Positions 33,414 through 42,332 of a DNA stretch of 64,000 bases are shown here, piece by piece. The notes under the pieces were generated by a model. That model had not been told where the DNA came from. It made no database searches and saw only the letters and a list, made by a program, of their open reading frames with translations. The translations under genes and the position numbers were made by a program. The stretch comes from Achromobacter xylosoxidans. Lineage in GTDB: Bacteria; Pseudomonadota; Gammaproteobacteria; Burkholderiales; Burkholderiaceae_B. The first letter of the stretch is position 1; every line of letters begins with the position of its first letter. The DNA is taken from assembly GCF_001457475.1 (NCBI RefSeq), contig NZ_LN831029.1, forward strand, positions 3,162,001-3,226,000. Direction: 5' to 3'.

Positions 33414-34496
33414 TCAGCTCCGCTTGGCGCCCGCGTCATACCAGTCCCTGGACCGGTTCACCACACGTACGACCAGCAACATCAACGGCACCTCGATCAG
33501 CACGCCCACCACGGTCGCCAGCGCGGCGCCGGACTGGAATCCGAACAGGCTGATCGCGGCGGCGACGGCGAGCTCGAAGAAGTTGGAGGCTCCGATCAGC
33601 GCCGACGGGCAGGCAATGTCGTGCTTTTCGCCCAGGCGACGATTGAGCCAGTACGCCAGCCCCGAATTGAACAGCACCTGGATCAGGATCGGCACCGCCA
33701 GCATGGCGATCACCAGCGGCTGCCCGATGATCGCTTCGCCCTGGAACGCAAACAGCAGCACCAGCGTCAGGAGCAGGGCGGCCATCGAGAACGGCCCGAT
33801 CCGGGCCAGGGCCGCCTCGAACGCCTGCTGCCCGCGACGCAGCAACGCGCGGCGCCAGAGCTGGGCGATGATGACCGGGATGACGATGTACAGCCCGACT
33901 GACACAAGCAGGGTGTCCCAGGGTACGGAGATGGCCGACAGGCCGAGCAGCAATCCCACGATGGGCGCGAATGCGAACACCATGATCGTGTCGTTCAGCG
34001 CGACCTGCGATAGCGTGAATACCGGATCGCCGCCCGTCAGTCGGCTCCAGACGAACACCATCGCGGTACACGGCGCGGCGGCGAGCAGGATCAGGCCCGC
34101 GATGTAGCTATCCAGCTGGTCGGCGGGCAGCCAGGGGGAAAAGACCTGGCGGATGAACAGCCATCCCAGGAATGCCATCGAGAACGGCTTGACCGCCCAA
34201 TTGATGAACAGCGTCACGCCGATGCCGCGCCAATGCTGCCGGACCTGGCCCAGCGCGCCGAAATCGACCTTGAGCAGCATCGGGATGATCATTACCCAGA
34301 TCAGCAGGCCGACGGGAAGATTGACCTGCGCGACTTCGAGATGCCCGATCGCCTGGAACAAGGCCGGCATGAGCTGGCCAAGGACCACGCCCAGGACGAT
34401 ACAGAGAAACACCCAGAGCGTCAGGTAACGCTCGAAGAGGCTCATCCCGCCCCGCGTCCGCGGGGCGCTCGCGGCTGCCTGTGCATTGGATGACAT
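33414..34496 (-). CDS. acr3: ACR3-family arsenite efflux transporter
   Basis: This 360-residue, ten-helix arsenite exporter is of the ACR3 type, not the unrelated ArsB type. The essential cysteine of the family is C143 in AAPCTAMVFVWSRL. The IIPMLLKVDFGALG and ASNFFELAVAAAISLFG blocks are diagnostic; the glutamate in the latter is the second functional residue. It expels arsenite produced by ArsC. It is three bases downstream of arsC and coupled to the MFS gene. Confidence 0.96.
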   Translation of the reverse strand: MSSNAQAAASAPRTRGGMSLFERYLTLWVFLCIVLGVVLGQLMPALFQAIGHLEVAQVNLPVGLLIWVMIIPMLLKVDFGALGQVRQHWRGIGVTLFINWAVKPFSMAFLGWLFIRQVFSPWLPADQLDSYIAGLILLAAAPCTAMVFVWSRLTGGDPVFTLSQVALNDTIMVFAFAPIVGLLLGLSAISVPWDTLLVSVGLYIVIPVIIAQLWRRALLRRGQQAFEAALARIGPFSMAALLLTLVLLFAFQGEAIIGQPLVIAMLAVPILIQVLFNSGLAYWLNRRLGEKHDIACPSALIGASNFFELAVAAAISLFGFQSGAALATVVGVLIEVPLMLLVVRVVNRSRDWYDAGAKRS

Positions 34497-34499
34497 GAC

Positions 34500-35000
34500 T
34501 TACTCCCGGGCCTTGCCGATACCACGCAATTCGGCCTGGAGCGACATCGCGTCCAGGCGTTCCATGGGCAGGGAAAGGAACAGCTCGATGCGGCGCTTGA
34601 GTACGCGCGCGGCATCCTGGAACGCCTTGCGGCGCGCTTGCTCGGTTCCTTCGTGGGCCGCGGGGTCGGGAACGCCCCAATGCGCCGTCATGGGCTGACC
34701 TGGCCAGATCGGGCAGACCTCGCCGGCGGCGTTGTCGCAGACAGTGATGATGAAGTCCATCCGTGGCGCCTCGGGCGCCGCGAACTCGTCCCAACTCTTG
34801 CTGCGATAGCCGTCGGTCGGCAGCGAAAAGGAGCTCAGCGTGGAGAGCGCCAGCGGGTGAACTTCGCCCTTGGGCGTACTGCCAGCGGAATAGGCCTGGA
34901 AGCGGTCGCCACCCAGCCCGTTGAGCAGGCCTTCGGCCAGGATGGAGCGCGCGGAATTGCCCGTGCAGAGAAACAGTACCTTGAAAGGAGAACGTGACAT
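34500..35000 (-). CDS. arsC: Arsenate reductase, thioredoxin-coupled (LMW phosphatase type)
   Basis: This 166-residue protein has the low-molecular-weight tyrosine phosphatase loop C12-TGNSA-R18. A second cysteine pair, C88 and C95 (VCDNAAGEVC), has the seven-residue spacing of the resolving cysteines of the staphylococcal thioredoxin-type enzyme. It reduces arsenate to arsenite for export by Acr3. The start at 35000 is preceded by AGGAA. It is the second gene of the operon, 44 bases after arsR. Confidence 0.95.
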   Translation of the reverse strand: MSRSPFKVLFLCTGNSARSILAEGLLNGLGGDRFQAYSAGSTPKGEVHPLALSTLSSFSLPTDGYRSKSWDEFAAPEAPRMDFIITVCDNAAGEVCPIWPGQPMTAHWGVPDPAAHEGTEQARRKAFQDAARVLKRRIELFLSLPMERLDAMSLQAELRGIGKARE

Positions 35001-35044
35001 GCAAATTCCTGGCGGCAACGAGTGGAGGATCGGATATTCGGGGA

Positions 35045-35371
35045 TCAGCAGGTTGTGCAACCGCTGGAGTCGGAGATCTCGCAGGGAGCCCCTTGGCAGC
35101 AGTGTTCGGTGAGATAGCCGAGCAGCCCGTTCATCCGCGAGAAGTCGGCCCGGTAGATCAGATTGCGGCCTTGCTGCTCGATGGTGACCAGGCCGGCATG
35201 GGACAGCTCTTTCAGATGGAAGGACAAGGTATTGCGGGCGACGTCCAGCTGGTCGGCCAGCACGCTGGGCGTGAGGCCGCCGAGGCCAGCCACCACGAGC
35301 GCGCGAAAAACGCGAAGCCGCTGGGTGTGGGCCAGGGCGCCAAGGGCGAGAACGGTTTGATCTTCATTCAT
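35045..35371 (-). CDS. arsR: ArsR family arsenic-responsive repressor
   Basis: This 108-residue winged-helix repressor has its recognition region at SVLADQLDVARNTLSFHLKELSHAG. It lacks the ELCVCDL metal site of plasmid ArsR. The cysteines are C-terminal: C91, C92, C97, then C105 and C108. This resembles the C-terminal CC...C arsenite site of Acidithiobacillus ferrooxidans ArsR. I chose the ATG at 35371 because it gives the family length. It heads the ars operon and its operator lies just upstream. Confidence 0.94.
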   Translation of the reverse strand: MNEDQTVLALGALAHTQRLRVFRALVVAGLGGLTPSVLADQLDVARNTLSFHLKELSHAGLVTIEQQGRNLIYRADFSRMNGLLGYLTEHCCQGAPCEISDSSGCTTC

Positions 35372-35383
35372 GGCGGGATAATA

Positions 35384-35403
35384 CAATGATTCGAGAATAA
35401 TTG
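35384..35403. promoter_or_regulatory. Probable ArsR operator
   Basis: CAATGATTC (35384-35392) and GAATAATTG (35395-35403) match as inverted repeats at 8 of 9 positions around GA. The site is 13 bases upstream of arsR, where repressor binding would block transcription of the whole arsRC-acr3-MFS-arsH operon. A second AT-rich inverted repeat (CATAAT/ATTATG, 35461-35476) lies farther upstream and may belong to the promoter. Confidence 0.7.
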
Positions 35404-35581
35404 AATAGATGGCCGTGCCGATCCCAGCAATCCGTGGGCCCGGATTCATTCGTGACTTTACATAATATACATTATGCGTATTTTATGCCGGTCCAGGCGC
35501 GCGTCCCGCCGTGGCTCGACTGTCCGCATCTTCCCGACACGTTGCCTGTTGCCGGCCCACCGATAACCGTGCGCCGACAAC

Positions 35582-35610
35582 AACGGCTCGCCAGGCTTAG
35601 ACGAGCCGTT
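35582..35610 (-). terminator. Hairpin after the YceI gene
   Basis: AACGGCTCG (35582-35590) and CGAGCCGTT (35602-35610) form a 9-base-pair stem 15 bases after the yceI stop on the minus strand. On that strand it is followed by GTTGTCGG, a weak T-containing tail, so termination is likely but not canonical. Confidence 0.6.
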
Positions 35611-35624
35611 CGTCACCGCTATGC

Positions 35625-36215
35625 TCAGCGCGCCGCGTCGGCCAACGCTTCGACCGTGATGCGCAACGTGACCTCGTCGCTGACGTCGGGCGCGTACGCC
35701 TGGACGCCGAAATCGCTGCGCTTGAGGACCGTGGCCGCGTCGAAGCCGATTGCCGGCCGCTGCGCCATCGGATGCACGCCGGCCTTGTTCTGCCTGGCTT
35801 CCAGCACGATGGCTTTCTCGTGGTCCTTGATGCGCAGCTTGCCGTGGATCAGCAGCCGTCCGTTGCCCTTGTCCTCGACGGAGGTGCTTTCGAAGCCGAT
35901 GGCGGGATATTTGCCGGCGGCGAAGAATTCGGGGCCGCGCAGCATCTCGTCCAGCTTCGGCACATGCGAGGTGAAGCTCGCCAGCGGCACGTCCAGCTTG
36001 ACCGACGAGGCGGAAACGTTGGCCGCGTCGTAGCGGATCACGCCCTGGATGTCGCCGGCGTGCGCCGAAGGCTTCGAGAAGCCCAGGTGGTTCCAGGTCA
36101 CCACCACCTGCGTGTGTTCGGGGTCGATGCGGTAGTCCACGCCGGCGGCATGGACGGGGATGGCGCCGCCGGCCAGCGCGGCCGCGAGCAGGAGTCGATT
36201 CAGATGGATTTTCAT
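35625..36215 (-). CDS. YceI family periplasmic protein
   Basis: This 196-residue protein has a signal peptide (MKIHLNRLLLAAALAGGAIP, cleaved after VHA near residue 23). The mature protein has the YceI lipocalin-like pattern: YRIDPEHTQVVVTWNHLGFSKPSA at the start, then HVPKLDEMLRGPEFFAAGKYPAIGFES. YceI proteins bind isoprenoid or fatty-acid-like lipids in the periplasm. The start has AGGAA five bases upstream. It appears to be transcribed alone. Confidence 0.94.
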   Translation of the reverse strand: MKIHLNRLLLAAALAGGAIPVHAAGVDYRIDPEHTQVVVTWNHLGFSKPSAHAGDIQGVIRYDAANVSASSVKLDVPLASFTSHVPKLDEMLRGPEFFAAGKYPAIGFESTSVEDKGNGRLLIHGKLRIKDHEKAIVLEARQNKAGVHPMAQRPAIGFDAATVLKRSDFGVQAYAPDVSDEVTLRITVEALADAAR

Positions 36216-36510
36216 GGGGTTCCTGTTTGACGGAAAGGCTGATCAGTGTCCTACGAATGGAATTATCTCTCCCCTCCTCCCCCTTCGCTCCGGACAGGCA
36301 GGCGCTGGCGATGGCCAGAAGCTGTTCCTGGAAGGCGCGAGCGACGCCCGCGCCTGATCCGCGCGCCCGGTGCGCGCCTTGGCCAGCGCCATCGAGATCT
36401 TCCGCAAGACCCTGGTGGCGGGCAGCGATGCGGCGCGGCAGACAGCCGCGATGGAAGCGGCCTGAGCCGGCTGGCATGGCGCGCGGGGCGCGCCGCCGCG
36501 CCGAAGCCGG
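36216..36510. other. 295-base gap with a possible gene remnant
   Basis: I see no complete gene. On the plus strand 36370-36465 encodes 31 residues ending at a stop (ASAIEIFRKTLVAGSDAARQ within it). This looks like the protein-like C-terminal tail of a lost gene, but an in-frame TGA at 36355 stops it upstream. The AT-richer bases 36240-36290 next to yceI probably hold its promoter. Confidence 0.35.
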
Positions 36511-38184
36511 TCAATAGTCGTCGCTGGCGCCGCGGCGGTTGCCGCCGGTGATGTCGTCGCGGCCCAGCAAGTGCAGCGCCACGGCCTCGGCGACCTTCAT
36601 GCCGTCGATGGCGGCCGACATGATGCCGCCCGCGTAGCCTGCGCCCTCGCCCGCCGGAAACAGGCCCAGCGTGTTCATGCTCTGGAAATCGTCGCGGCGC
36701 GTGATGCGCAGCGGTGACGAGGTGCGCGTCTCGACGCCGGTGAGGACGGCATCGTGCATGGAAAAACCCTTGATCTGCCGCTCGAACGCGGGCAAGGCTT
36801 CGCGGATGGCGGCGATGACGTAGTCCGGCAGGCTGGCCGACAGATCGGTCAATTTGACGCCGGGCTTGTACGACGGCGTCACGCTGCCCAGCGCGGTCGA
36901 CGGCCGGCCGGCAAGGAAGTCGCCCACCAGCTGCGCCGGCGCGCTGTAGTCGCCGCCGCCCAGCTCGTAGGCGCGCGCTTCCCAATGGCGCTGGAAGTCG
37001 ATGCCCGCCAGCGGCGAGTTTTCGATGCCCGGGAAGTCCTTGGGTTCGATGCCCACCACGATGCCCGCGTTGGCGTTGCGCTCGTTGCGCGAATACTGGC
37101 TCATGCCGTTGGTCACGACCCCGCCGGGTTCCGACGCGGCGGCCACCACCGTGCCGCCCGGGCACATGCAGAAGCTGTAGACCGCGCGGCCGTTGCCGGC
37201 ATGGTGCACCAGCTTGTAGTCGGCCGCGCCCAGCACCGGGTGGCCGGCGCTCGGGCCGAAGCGGGCCCGGTCGATCACGGACTGCGGATGCTCGATGCGA
37301 AAGCCCAGCGAGAACGGCTTGGGTTCGATGAACACGCCGCGCTTGTGCAGCATGCGGAAGGTGTCGCGCGCGCTGTGGCCCACGGCCAGCACCACGTGGC
37401 TGGCGGCGATGAACTCCCCGCCCGCCAGGCGCACGCCGCGCACCCGGCCGTCTTCGATCTCGATGTCGTCGACACGGCTTTCGAAACGGAACTCGCCGCC
37501 CAGCGTCGCGATCTGCGCGCGCATCTGCTCGATCATCTTGACCAGGCGGAAGGTGCCGATGTGCGGCTTGCTGACGTACAGGATTTCCGGCGGCGCATCG
37601 GCGGCGACGAACTCCTGCAGCACCTTGCGGCCGTAGTGCTTGGGATCCTTGACCTGGGTCGACAGCTTGCCGTCCGAGAACGTGCCCGCCCCGCCCTCGC
37701 CGAACTGCACGTTCGACTCGGGCTGCAGCGTGTTCTTGCGCCACAGCCCCCAGGTGTCCTTGGTGCGCTCGCGCACCACCCGGCCGCGTTCCAGGATGAT
37801 GGGCCGGAACCCCATCTGGGCCAGGATCAGCGCCGCGAACAGGCCGCAGGGACCGAAGCCGATCACGACCGGGCGACTGCCCTCGGGCAGATCGGCCGGC
37901 GCCTGGCCGACGTACTGGTATTCCATGGGCGGCGTCGGCATTACCGTGCGCAGGCCGGCGACGCGCTTGAGCACGGCGGCCTCGTCGGCCACCTCGACGT
38001 CCACGGAATAGGTCAGCGTGATCGCGCTGCGTTTGCGCGCGTCGTAGCTGCGCCGGAAGATGGTCAGCGCGCGCAGGGCATCGGGGGCGATTCCCAGGCG
38101 GCTACAGGCCGCGGCGCGCAGGGTGTCGTCGATATCCGCTTGGGAGGTCGACAGGGGCAGGATGATTTCGGTCAGACGCAACAT
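36511..38184 (-). CDS. FAD-dependent oxidoreductase, COG2509 type
   Basis: This 557-residue flavoprotein opens with an about 90-residue domain (MLRLTEIILPLSTSQADIDDTL). An FAD-binding region follows (PVVIGFGPCGLFAALILAQMG, around residue 110), then FGEGGAGTFSDGKLSTQVK, the signature of the group annotated as uncharacterised FAD-dependent dehydrogenases. FCMCPGGTVVAAASEPGGVVTNGMS is also conserved. Its biological role is unknown. It stands alone between the gap remnant and the siderophore receptor. Confidence 0.9.
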   Translation of the reverse strand: MLRLTEIILPLSTSQADIDDTLRAAACSRLGIAPDALRALTIFRRSYDARKRSAITLTYSVDVEVADEAAVLKRVAGLRTVMPTPPMEYQYVGQAPADLPEGSRPVVIGFGPCGLFAALILAQMGFRPIILERGRVVRERTKDTWGLWRKNTLQPESNVQFGEGGAGTFSDGKLSTQVKDPKHYGRKVLQEFVAADAPPEILYVSKPHIGTFRLVKMIEQMRAQIATLGGEFRFESRVDDIEIEDGRVRGVRLAGGEFIAASHVVLAVGHSARDTFRMLHKRGVFIEPKPFSLGFRIEHPQSVIDRARFGPSAGHPVLGAADYKLVHHAGNGRAVYSFCMCPGGTVVAAASEPGGVVTNGMSQYSRNERNANAGIVVGIEPKDFPGIENSPLAGIDFQRHWEARAYELGGGDYSAPAQLVGDFLAGRPSTALGSVTPSYKPGVKLTDLSASLPDYVIAAIREALPAFERQIKGFSMHDAVLTGVETRTSSPLRITRRDDFQSMNTLGLFPAGEGAGYAGGIMSAAIDGMKVAEAVALHLLGRDDITGGNRRGASDDY

Positions 38185-38273
38185 GAGGCAGCGGAACCGT
38201 GTCAGGGTTCAAGGGCTCGTAAAACGCGTATTAGAACACGCGCGCGGCCCCTGGCCCTGCCCCTTCCCGGTCC

Positions 38274-40706
38274 CTACCAGCGATGCTGATAAGTCAGCGT
38301 CAGCACCGTACCTGGCGCCGGCAGGCGGCTGGTGTTGGTGTCGCTGCGCATCAGCTGGCTATAGAGCGGGTAGTAGTCGCGGTTGAACAGGTTCTCGACC
38401 CCGACCACCAGCGTGTCCTTGGGAGTGAACTGATAGCGGCTCATCAGGTCCACCGTGAAATATCCGCTCACGTCGCGGCGGCCGAATCCCTGGACGCCAT
38501 CCAGCCGGTAGTCCCGCGCGCCGAAGTAGTTGGCCTGGATGCGGTTGTTCCAGCGCTCGTTCGGCCTGTATTGCAGATAGGCAGTGAGCTTTATCGGCGG
38601 AATGCGGTAGCCGTTCAAGTCGCGCCAGGCGCCGCCAGCCGGACGCTCGCGTCCCTTCATCCAGGTGAAGGTGCCGCCGGTGCCCCATTTCTCGTTGTCG
38701 GTCAGGTAGTCCACCGTCGCCTCGATGCCGTGGATGCGCTCTTCGGTGCGCGTCAGGATCAGGCCATTGTTGAAGCTCTGCACGTCGCCCAGCTTTGAGG
38801 TGGTGTAGAACAGCGCCAGCGACGCCGTCGTGTTGCCCACGCCGCCGCGCCAGCCAAGCTCATAGTTGTTGGTCTTGACTGGTTCCAGGTCCGACGAGCC
38901 GATGTCGAAGCCCGGCCGCGCATTGCGCATCTGCACGCCGATGTCCGGTAGTTGGAAGCCCTGGCTGAAGTTTGCGTACAGCTCCTGGCCCCGGATCGGG
39001 GCGTAGGTCAGGCCGGCATTGAACAGGAAGGCATCGTAGCTGACGGAGCCGCCGCGCACCCATGCTGGCGACGCCAATCTTGACTGCGACAACGGCACAA
39101 AATCGCCGAACCTGGCCGTGGCGTACTCGTAGCGCGCTCCGCCCTGCACTGACCATCGCTCGTTGAAGCGATGCTCAATCTGGCCAAAGATTCCGGTGCT
39201 GCGCGTGGTCAGCTCGGGCATGTAGGTCAGGCGGCCGGTCTTGCGGAACACCCGGCCGCCGCTGGCGTCGTAGGCGGCCGCGTCGAACACGTCGATCGGC
39301 ATGTCGCTGCGTTCCTGGTTGTAGTCCATGCCCCACAGCAGCTTCGATTGCGCGCCCAGCGGCGTATCGACGGTCAGGCGGCTGCCGAACACCTTGCTGT
39401 TCTGCATGACCTGGTCGATGTTGTTGCCGCGAGTCACCACCGCGCGCGCATCGAACGGCGTAAAGCGGGTGTAGTAATCGCGGTAGTACATCTGCGCAGT
39501 GACCTTGCTGCCCAGCAGGTCCAGATGCTGGTATTCCAGGTTCACCAGGGTATTGCGGATCTGGTTCTGGTCTGCGAGGTCCAGGCCGCTCATCGGCAGC
39601 GCGCGCGCCGCGCCGGGAGGCAGCCTGCCCACCGACGGATCGGAGGTGTAATCGGAACTCTGGTTGGCGTTGTAGTAGCTGGCCGACAATTGCAGGCGCT
39701 GCTTGTCGTCCAACCGCAGGCCCAGCTTGCCGCCCAGGCTGTAGATATTGGAGTCGAACAGATCGCCCTGTGCTGGTTCGGGCGCGATACGGCGGCCGCG
39801 GGCGTCATAGGACGCGCCATTGTGACGCGCGCCCAGGTCCAGCGCGTAGTCGAGCATGCCCTGGCTGCCGGCGAAGTACTGCTGCAACTGGCCGCCGAGC
39901 CCGTCCGAATTCAGCCGGCTCAGCGGGCTGACGGCGGTCAAGGTGGTTTCGGCCACCGGTTCGCCGCCGGCGGGCCGGGTGGTGATCGAGACGATGCCGC
40001 CGGTGGCTCCGGCGCCATAGATCGAGCTGCTGCCGCGCAGCACCTCGACGCGCTCGATCATGGCTGGATCGATGTTGGCCAGATTGCGCGAGGAATCGCG
40101 GTTGGTGTTCAACGGAATGCCATCGACCAGCACCAGCACGCCGCGTCCGCGCAGCGTCTGGCCGTAGTTAGTCATGGTGCGGCTGGAATCGGCCATGCCC
40201 GGCACCGTCTTGGCCAGCACCGTGGCCAGGCTGTCCGAACCGGTCCGCAATTCCTGCAAGGCATCGCGTTCCAGCACGATGGTCTGCTGCACCGGGCTGA
40301 CCAGGTTGCTGGACGTGCGCGATGCGCTGACCTCGATCGGCGCCATCACGGTGGCGCCGCCGCTGGCCGCCTCGGGTTCGATGATGGTGGCCGAACCCTC
40401 CTGCCGCAGCCGCAGCGGCTTGCCCTGCAGCAGCGCCGCCAGCGCCTGTTGCGGCGTCATCGCCCCGGACAGCGCCGGCGCCTGCATGCCGGCCACGGTT
40501 TGCGGCGCGTAGAAGATCTGCAGGCCATGCGTCTCGGCCAGGCGCTTGAGGGCCTGGTCCAGCGATTGCGCCGGCATGTCGATGGCGACCGGCGCCGTCG
40601 CCTGCGCGTGGGCGGCCCCCGCGCCGCATGCCAGCAATACCGCGATCGCGGCCATCGTCAGGCGCGCACCCACCGGCGCGCCTTGTCCTGTTTTCTTGTG
40701 AACCAC
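38274..40706 (-). CDS. TonB-dependent siderophore receptor with N-terminal signalling domain (FecA-like)
   Basis: This is an outer-membrane receptor of 810 residues from the GTG at 40706, which has AGGAG eight bases upstream. Longer frames to 40742 or 40757 add residues before the signal peptide. After the signal peptide comes a secretin/TonB N-terminal (STN) domain (PAQSLDQALKRLAETHGLQIFYAP). A plug domain (TVLAKTVPGMADSSRTM, RGSSSIYGAGATGGIVSITT) and a beta-barrel ending NRDYYPLYSQLM...LTYQHRW follow. The STN domain signals to the FecR protein encoded just upstream. It imports a ferric siderophore of unknown identity. Confidence 0.93.
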   Translation of the reverse strand: MVHKKTGQGAPVGARLTMAAIAVLLACGAGAAHAQATAPVAIDMPAQSLDQALKRLAETHGLQIFYAPQTVAGMQAPALSGAMTPQQALAALLQGKPLRLRQEGSATIIEPEAASGGATVMAPIEVSASRTSSNLVSPVQQTIVLERDALQELRTGSDSLATVLAKTVPGMADSSRTMTNYGQTLRGRGVLVLVDGIPLNTNRDSSRNLANIDPAMIERVEVLRGSSSIYGAGATGGIVSITTRPAGGEPVAETTLTAVSPLSRLNSDGLGGQLQQYFAGSQGMLDYALDLGARHNGASYDARGRRIAPEPAQGDLFDSNIYSLGGKLGLRLDDKQRLQLSASYYNANQSSDYTSDPSVGRLPPGAARALPMSGLDLADQNQIRNTLVNLEYQHLDLLGSKVTAQMYYRDYYTRFTPFDARAVVTRGNNIDQVMQNSKVFGSRLTVDTPLGAQSKLLWGMDYNQERSDMPIDVFDAAAYDASGGRVFRKTGRLTYMPELTTRSTGIFGQIEHRFNERWSVQGGARYEYATARFGDFVPLSQSRLASPAWVRGGSVSYDAFLFNAGLTYAPIRGQELYANFSQGFQLPDIGVQMRNARPGFDIGSSDLEPVKTNNYELGWRGGVGNTTASLALFYTTSKLGDVQSFNNGLILTRTEERIHGIEATVDYLTDNEKWGTGGTFTWMKGRERPAGGAWRDLNGYRIPPIKLTAYLQYRPNERWNNRIQANYFGARDYRLDGVQGFGRRDVSGYFTVDLMSRYQFTPKDTLVVGVENLFNRDYYPLYSQLMRSDTNTSRLPAPGTVLTLTYQHRW

Positions 40707-40817
40707 AGCTTCTGCTCCTGCTCCGTGCTCGATGGGCCCCATGCCCCACGGAATCAAGAAGAAGACGCAATACGGCCGAAAAACCTGAATGCGTCGCCGA
40801 ACTATTTTGTAACAGCG

Positions 40818-41816
40818 TCAGCGCGCCACGATTTCGCTGCGGCCGTCGGGCAGCTGGCGCACCCGCACCGGCAGGATGTGCGGCAAGGCGGTCAGGAAGG
40901 CGTCGGTGTCGCGGGTCTGGAACACGCTGGTCACGGTCAGGTGCTCCACCCCCGGCGCCAGCACGATCGGATGCTGCCGATAGCGCGACACTTCCCGCGC
41001 CGCGCTGGCCAGGTCGGTATCGCTGAAGCGGATCTGACCGCCGCGCCAGGCCAGCGTCGCGGCCAGGTCGGCGGGCGCGGGCCGGTCGGCCTGGCCCGCC
41101 GCGTCGATGCGGATGCCCTGGCCCGGCCCCACGGGCACGGCCGCGGCATCGCGCGCGCCGGCCACCTTGACCGAGCCGGACTCCACCAGCACCCGTACCT
41201 GTTCGGCGTCACGGCGCACGTCGAAGCGCGTGCCGGTCACCACCGCGGTGCCCAGGCCGGCGTCCACCACGAAGGGGCGGCCGGTGTTCTTTTCGACCGA
41301 GAACAGCGCCTCCCCCGCCACCAGCTCGACGCGCCGCTCGGCCTCGCCGAAGCGCACGCGGATGTGGCTGCGGCTGTTCAATTCGGCGCGCGAGCCGTCC
41401 GGCAGCGCCACGCTGCGCAGTTCGCCAACCTGTGTCCGGTATTCGGTCCAGCCCGCGCCGCGCGGCCACAGCGCCCAGCCGCCCACGGCGATGATCGCGG
41501 CGCCCAGGCTCAAGGCCAGCGCGGCTCGCCGTCCGGAACTGGCCGTCCGGCGCGGCGCTTCGGCCAGGGCGCGCAGGCGTTCGGGCGCGACGGCGCCGGC
41601 CGCCTGCCAGATCGATTCCAGCAGGCGGTATTCGTAGGCATGGCGCGGATCGGCGGCCAGCCAGTCGGCGCGCGCCTGTTCCCGCGCCGCGTCCCATTCG
41701 CCGGAATGGGCGCGCGCGAACCAGCGCGCCGCTTCGGCGCGGATGGCGTCGGAACCGGCGTCGCGGCCGGCGTCGCGGCCGGCGTTTGCGGGCGATGCGG
41801 CGTCAGTTGGGCGCAT
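40818..41816 (-). CDS. fecR: FecR family anti-sigma/signal-transducing protein
   Basis: This 332-residue inner-membrane protein has a cytoplasmic N-terminus (EAARWFARAHSGEWDAAREQARADWLAADPRHAYEYRLLE in pieces). One transmembrane helix lies at about residues 96-115 (AALALSLGAAIIAVGGWAL), and a periplasmic FecR domain follows (YRTQVGELRSVALPDGSRAELNSRS). It relays ligand occupancy of the receptor to the sigma factor. The gene overlaps fecI by 14 bases. Residues 11-23 are a short NAGRDAGRDAG repeat encoded by 12-base tandem units near 41757-41784. Confidence 0.94.
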   Translation of the reverse strand: MRPTDAASPANAGRDAGRDAGSDAIRAEAARWFARAHSGEWDAAREQARADWLAADPRHAYEYRLLESIWQAAGAVAPERLRALAEAPRRTASSGRRAALALSLGAAIIAVGGWALWPRGAGWTEYRTQVGELRSVALPDGSRAELNSRSHIRVRFGEAERRVELVAGEALFSVEKNTGRPFVVDAGLGTAVVTGTRFDVRRDAEQVRVLVESGSVKVAGARDAAAVPVGPGQGIRIDAAGQADRPAPADLAATLAWRGGQIRFSDTDLASAAREVSRYRQHPIVLAPGVEHLTVTSVFQTRDTDAFLTALPHILPVRVRQLPDGRSEIVAR

Positions 41817-42306
41817 ACGCCCCCAGCCGTTCGCGCAGATGCAGGGCGGTACGGATCATGTATTTCTCGACCATGTTCTTGCTCAATCCCATGCGCTCGG
41901 CGATCTCGGCCTGCGTCAGGCCTTCCAGCCGCTGCCAGACGAACACCTGGCGGCACTTGAGCGGCAATTCCGCCAGCGCCGCTTCCAGCGCCTGGCCCAA
42001 CTGGCCGGTGCGCGCCTGGGCCATCGGGTCGCCCAGCGGGCTGGTGTGGTGGGCAATGGTATCAAGCGGCACCCATTCCTGCCCGGCATCGCGGCGGAAT
42101 TGGTCCACGGCCATGTTGCGCGCGGCCTGGTGCAGGTAGGCGCGCGGTTGCGCCACCTGCGCCGGATCGGTTTCCAGGCACTTCACCAGCGCGTCGTGGG
42201 CCAGGTCGCGCGCGGCGTCACGGCAGCCCAGCTTGCGGGTCCAGACCGCGAGCAGTTCTTCGTAATAGGCCAGAAAGCCGGATGGACGGGACGGACGCAA
42301 GGACAT
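41803..42306 (-). CDS. fecI: ECF sigma factor, FecI family
   Basis: This 167-residue sigma-70 family factor has region 2 (RDLAHDALVKCLETDP, YLHQAARNMAVDQFRRD) and region 4 with a helix-turn-helix (LTQAEIAERMGLSKNMVEKYMIR). It drives transcription of the receptor gene when released by FecR. I chose the ATG at 42306 because the only extension uses a TTG at 42315. A Fur box lies 27 bases upstream, so iron starvation turns the system on. Confidence 0.94.
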   Translation of the reverse strand: MSLRPSRPSGFLAYYEELLAVWTRKLGCRDAARDLAHDALVKCLETDPAQVAQPRAYLHQAARNMAVDQFRRDAGQEWVPLDTIAHHTSPLGDPMAQARTGQLGQALEAALAELPLKCRQVFVWQRLEGLTQAEIAERMGLSKNMVEKYMIRTALHLRERLGAYAPN

Positions 42307-42332
42307 GGCGCGCAATCAACAGAGGCATGCAT

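Noticed and set aside
41757..41784. A second minisatellite in fecR
   Set aside because: There are only two to three 12-base units encoding AGRD repeats inside a real gene. It is noted with fecR and not treated as a separate element.
39171..41960. A 929-codon plus-strand open frame
   Set aside because: It is antisense to the TonB receptor, fecR and part of fecI, which all have recognisable domains, and it has no domain of its own.
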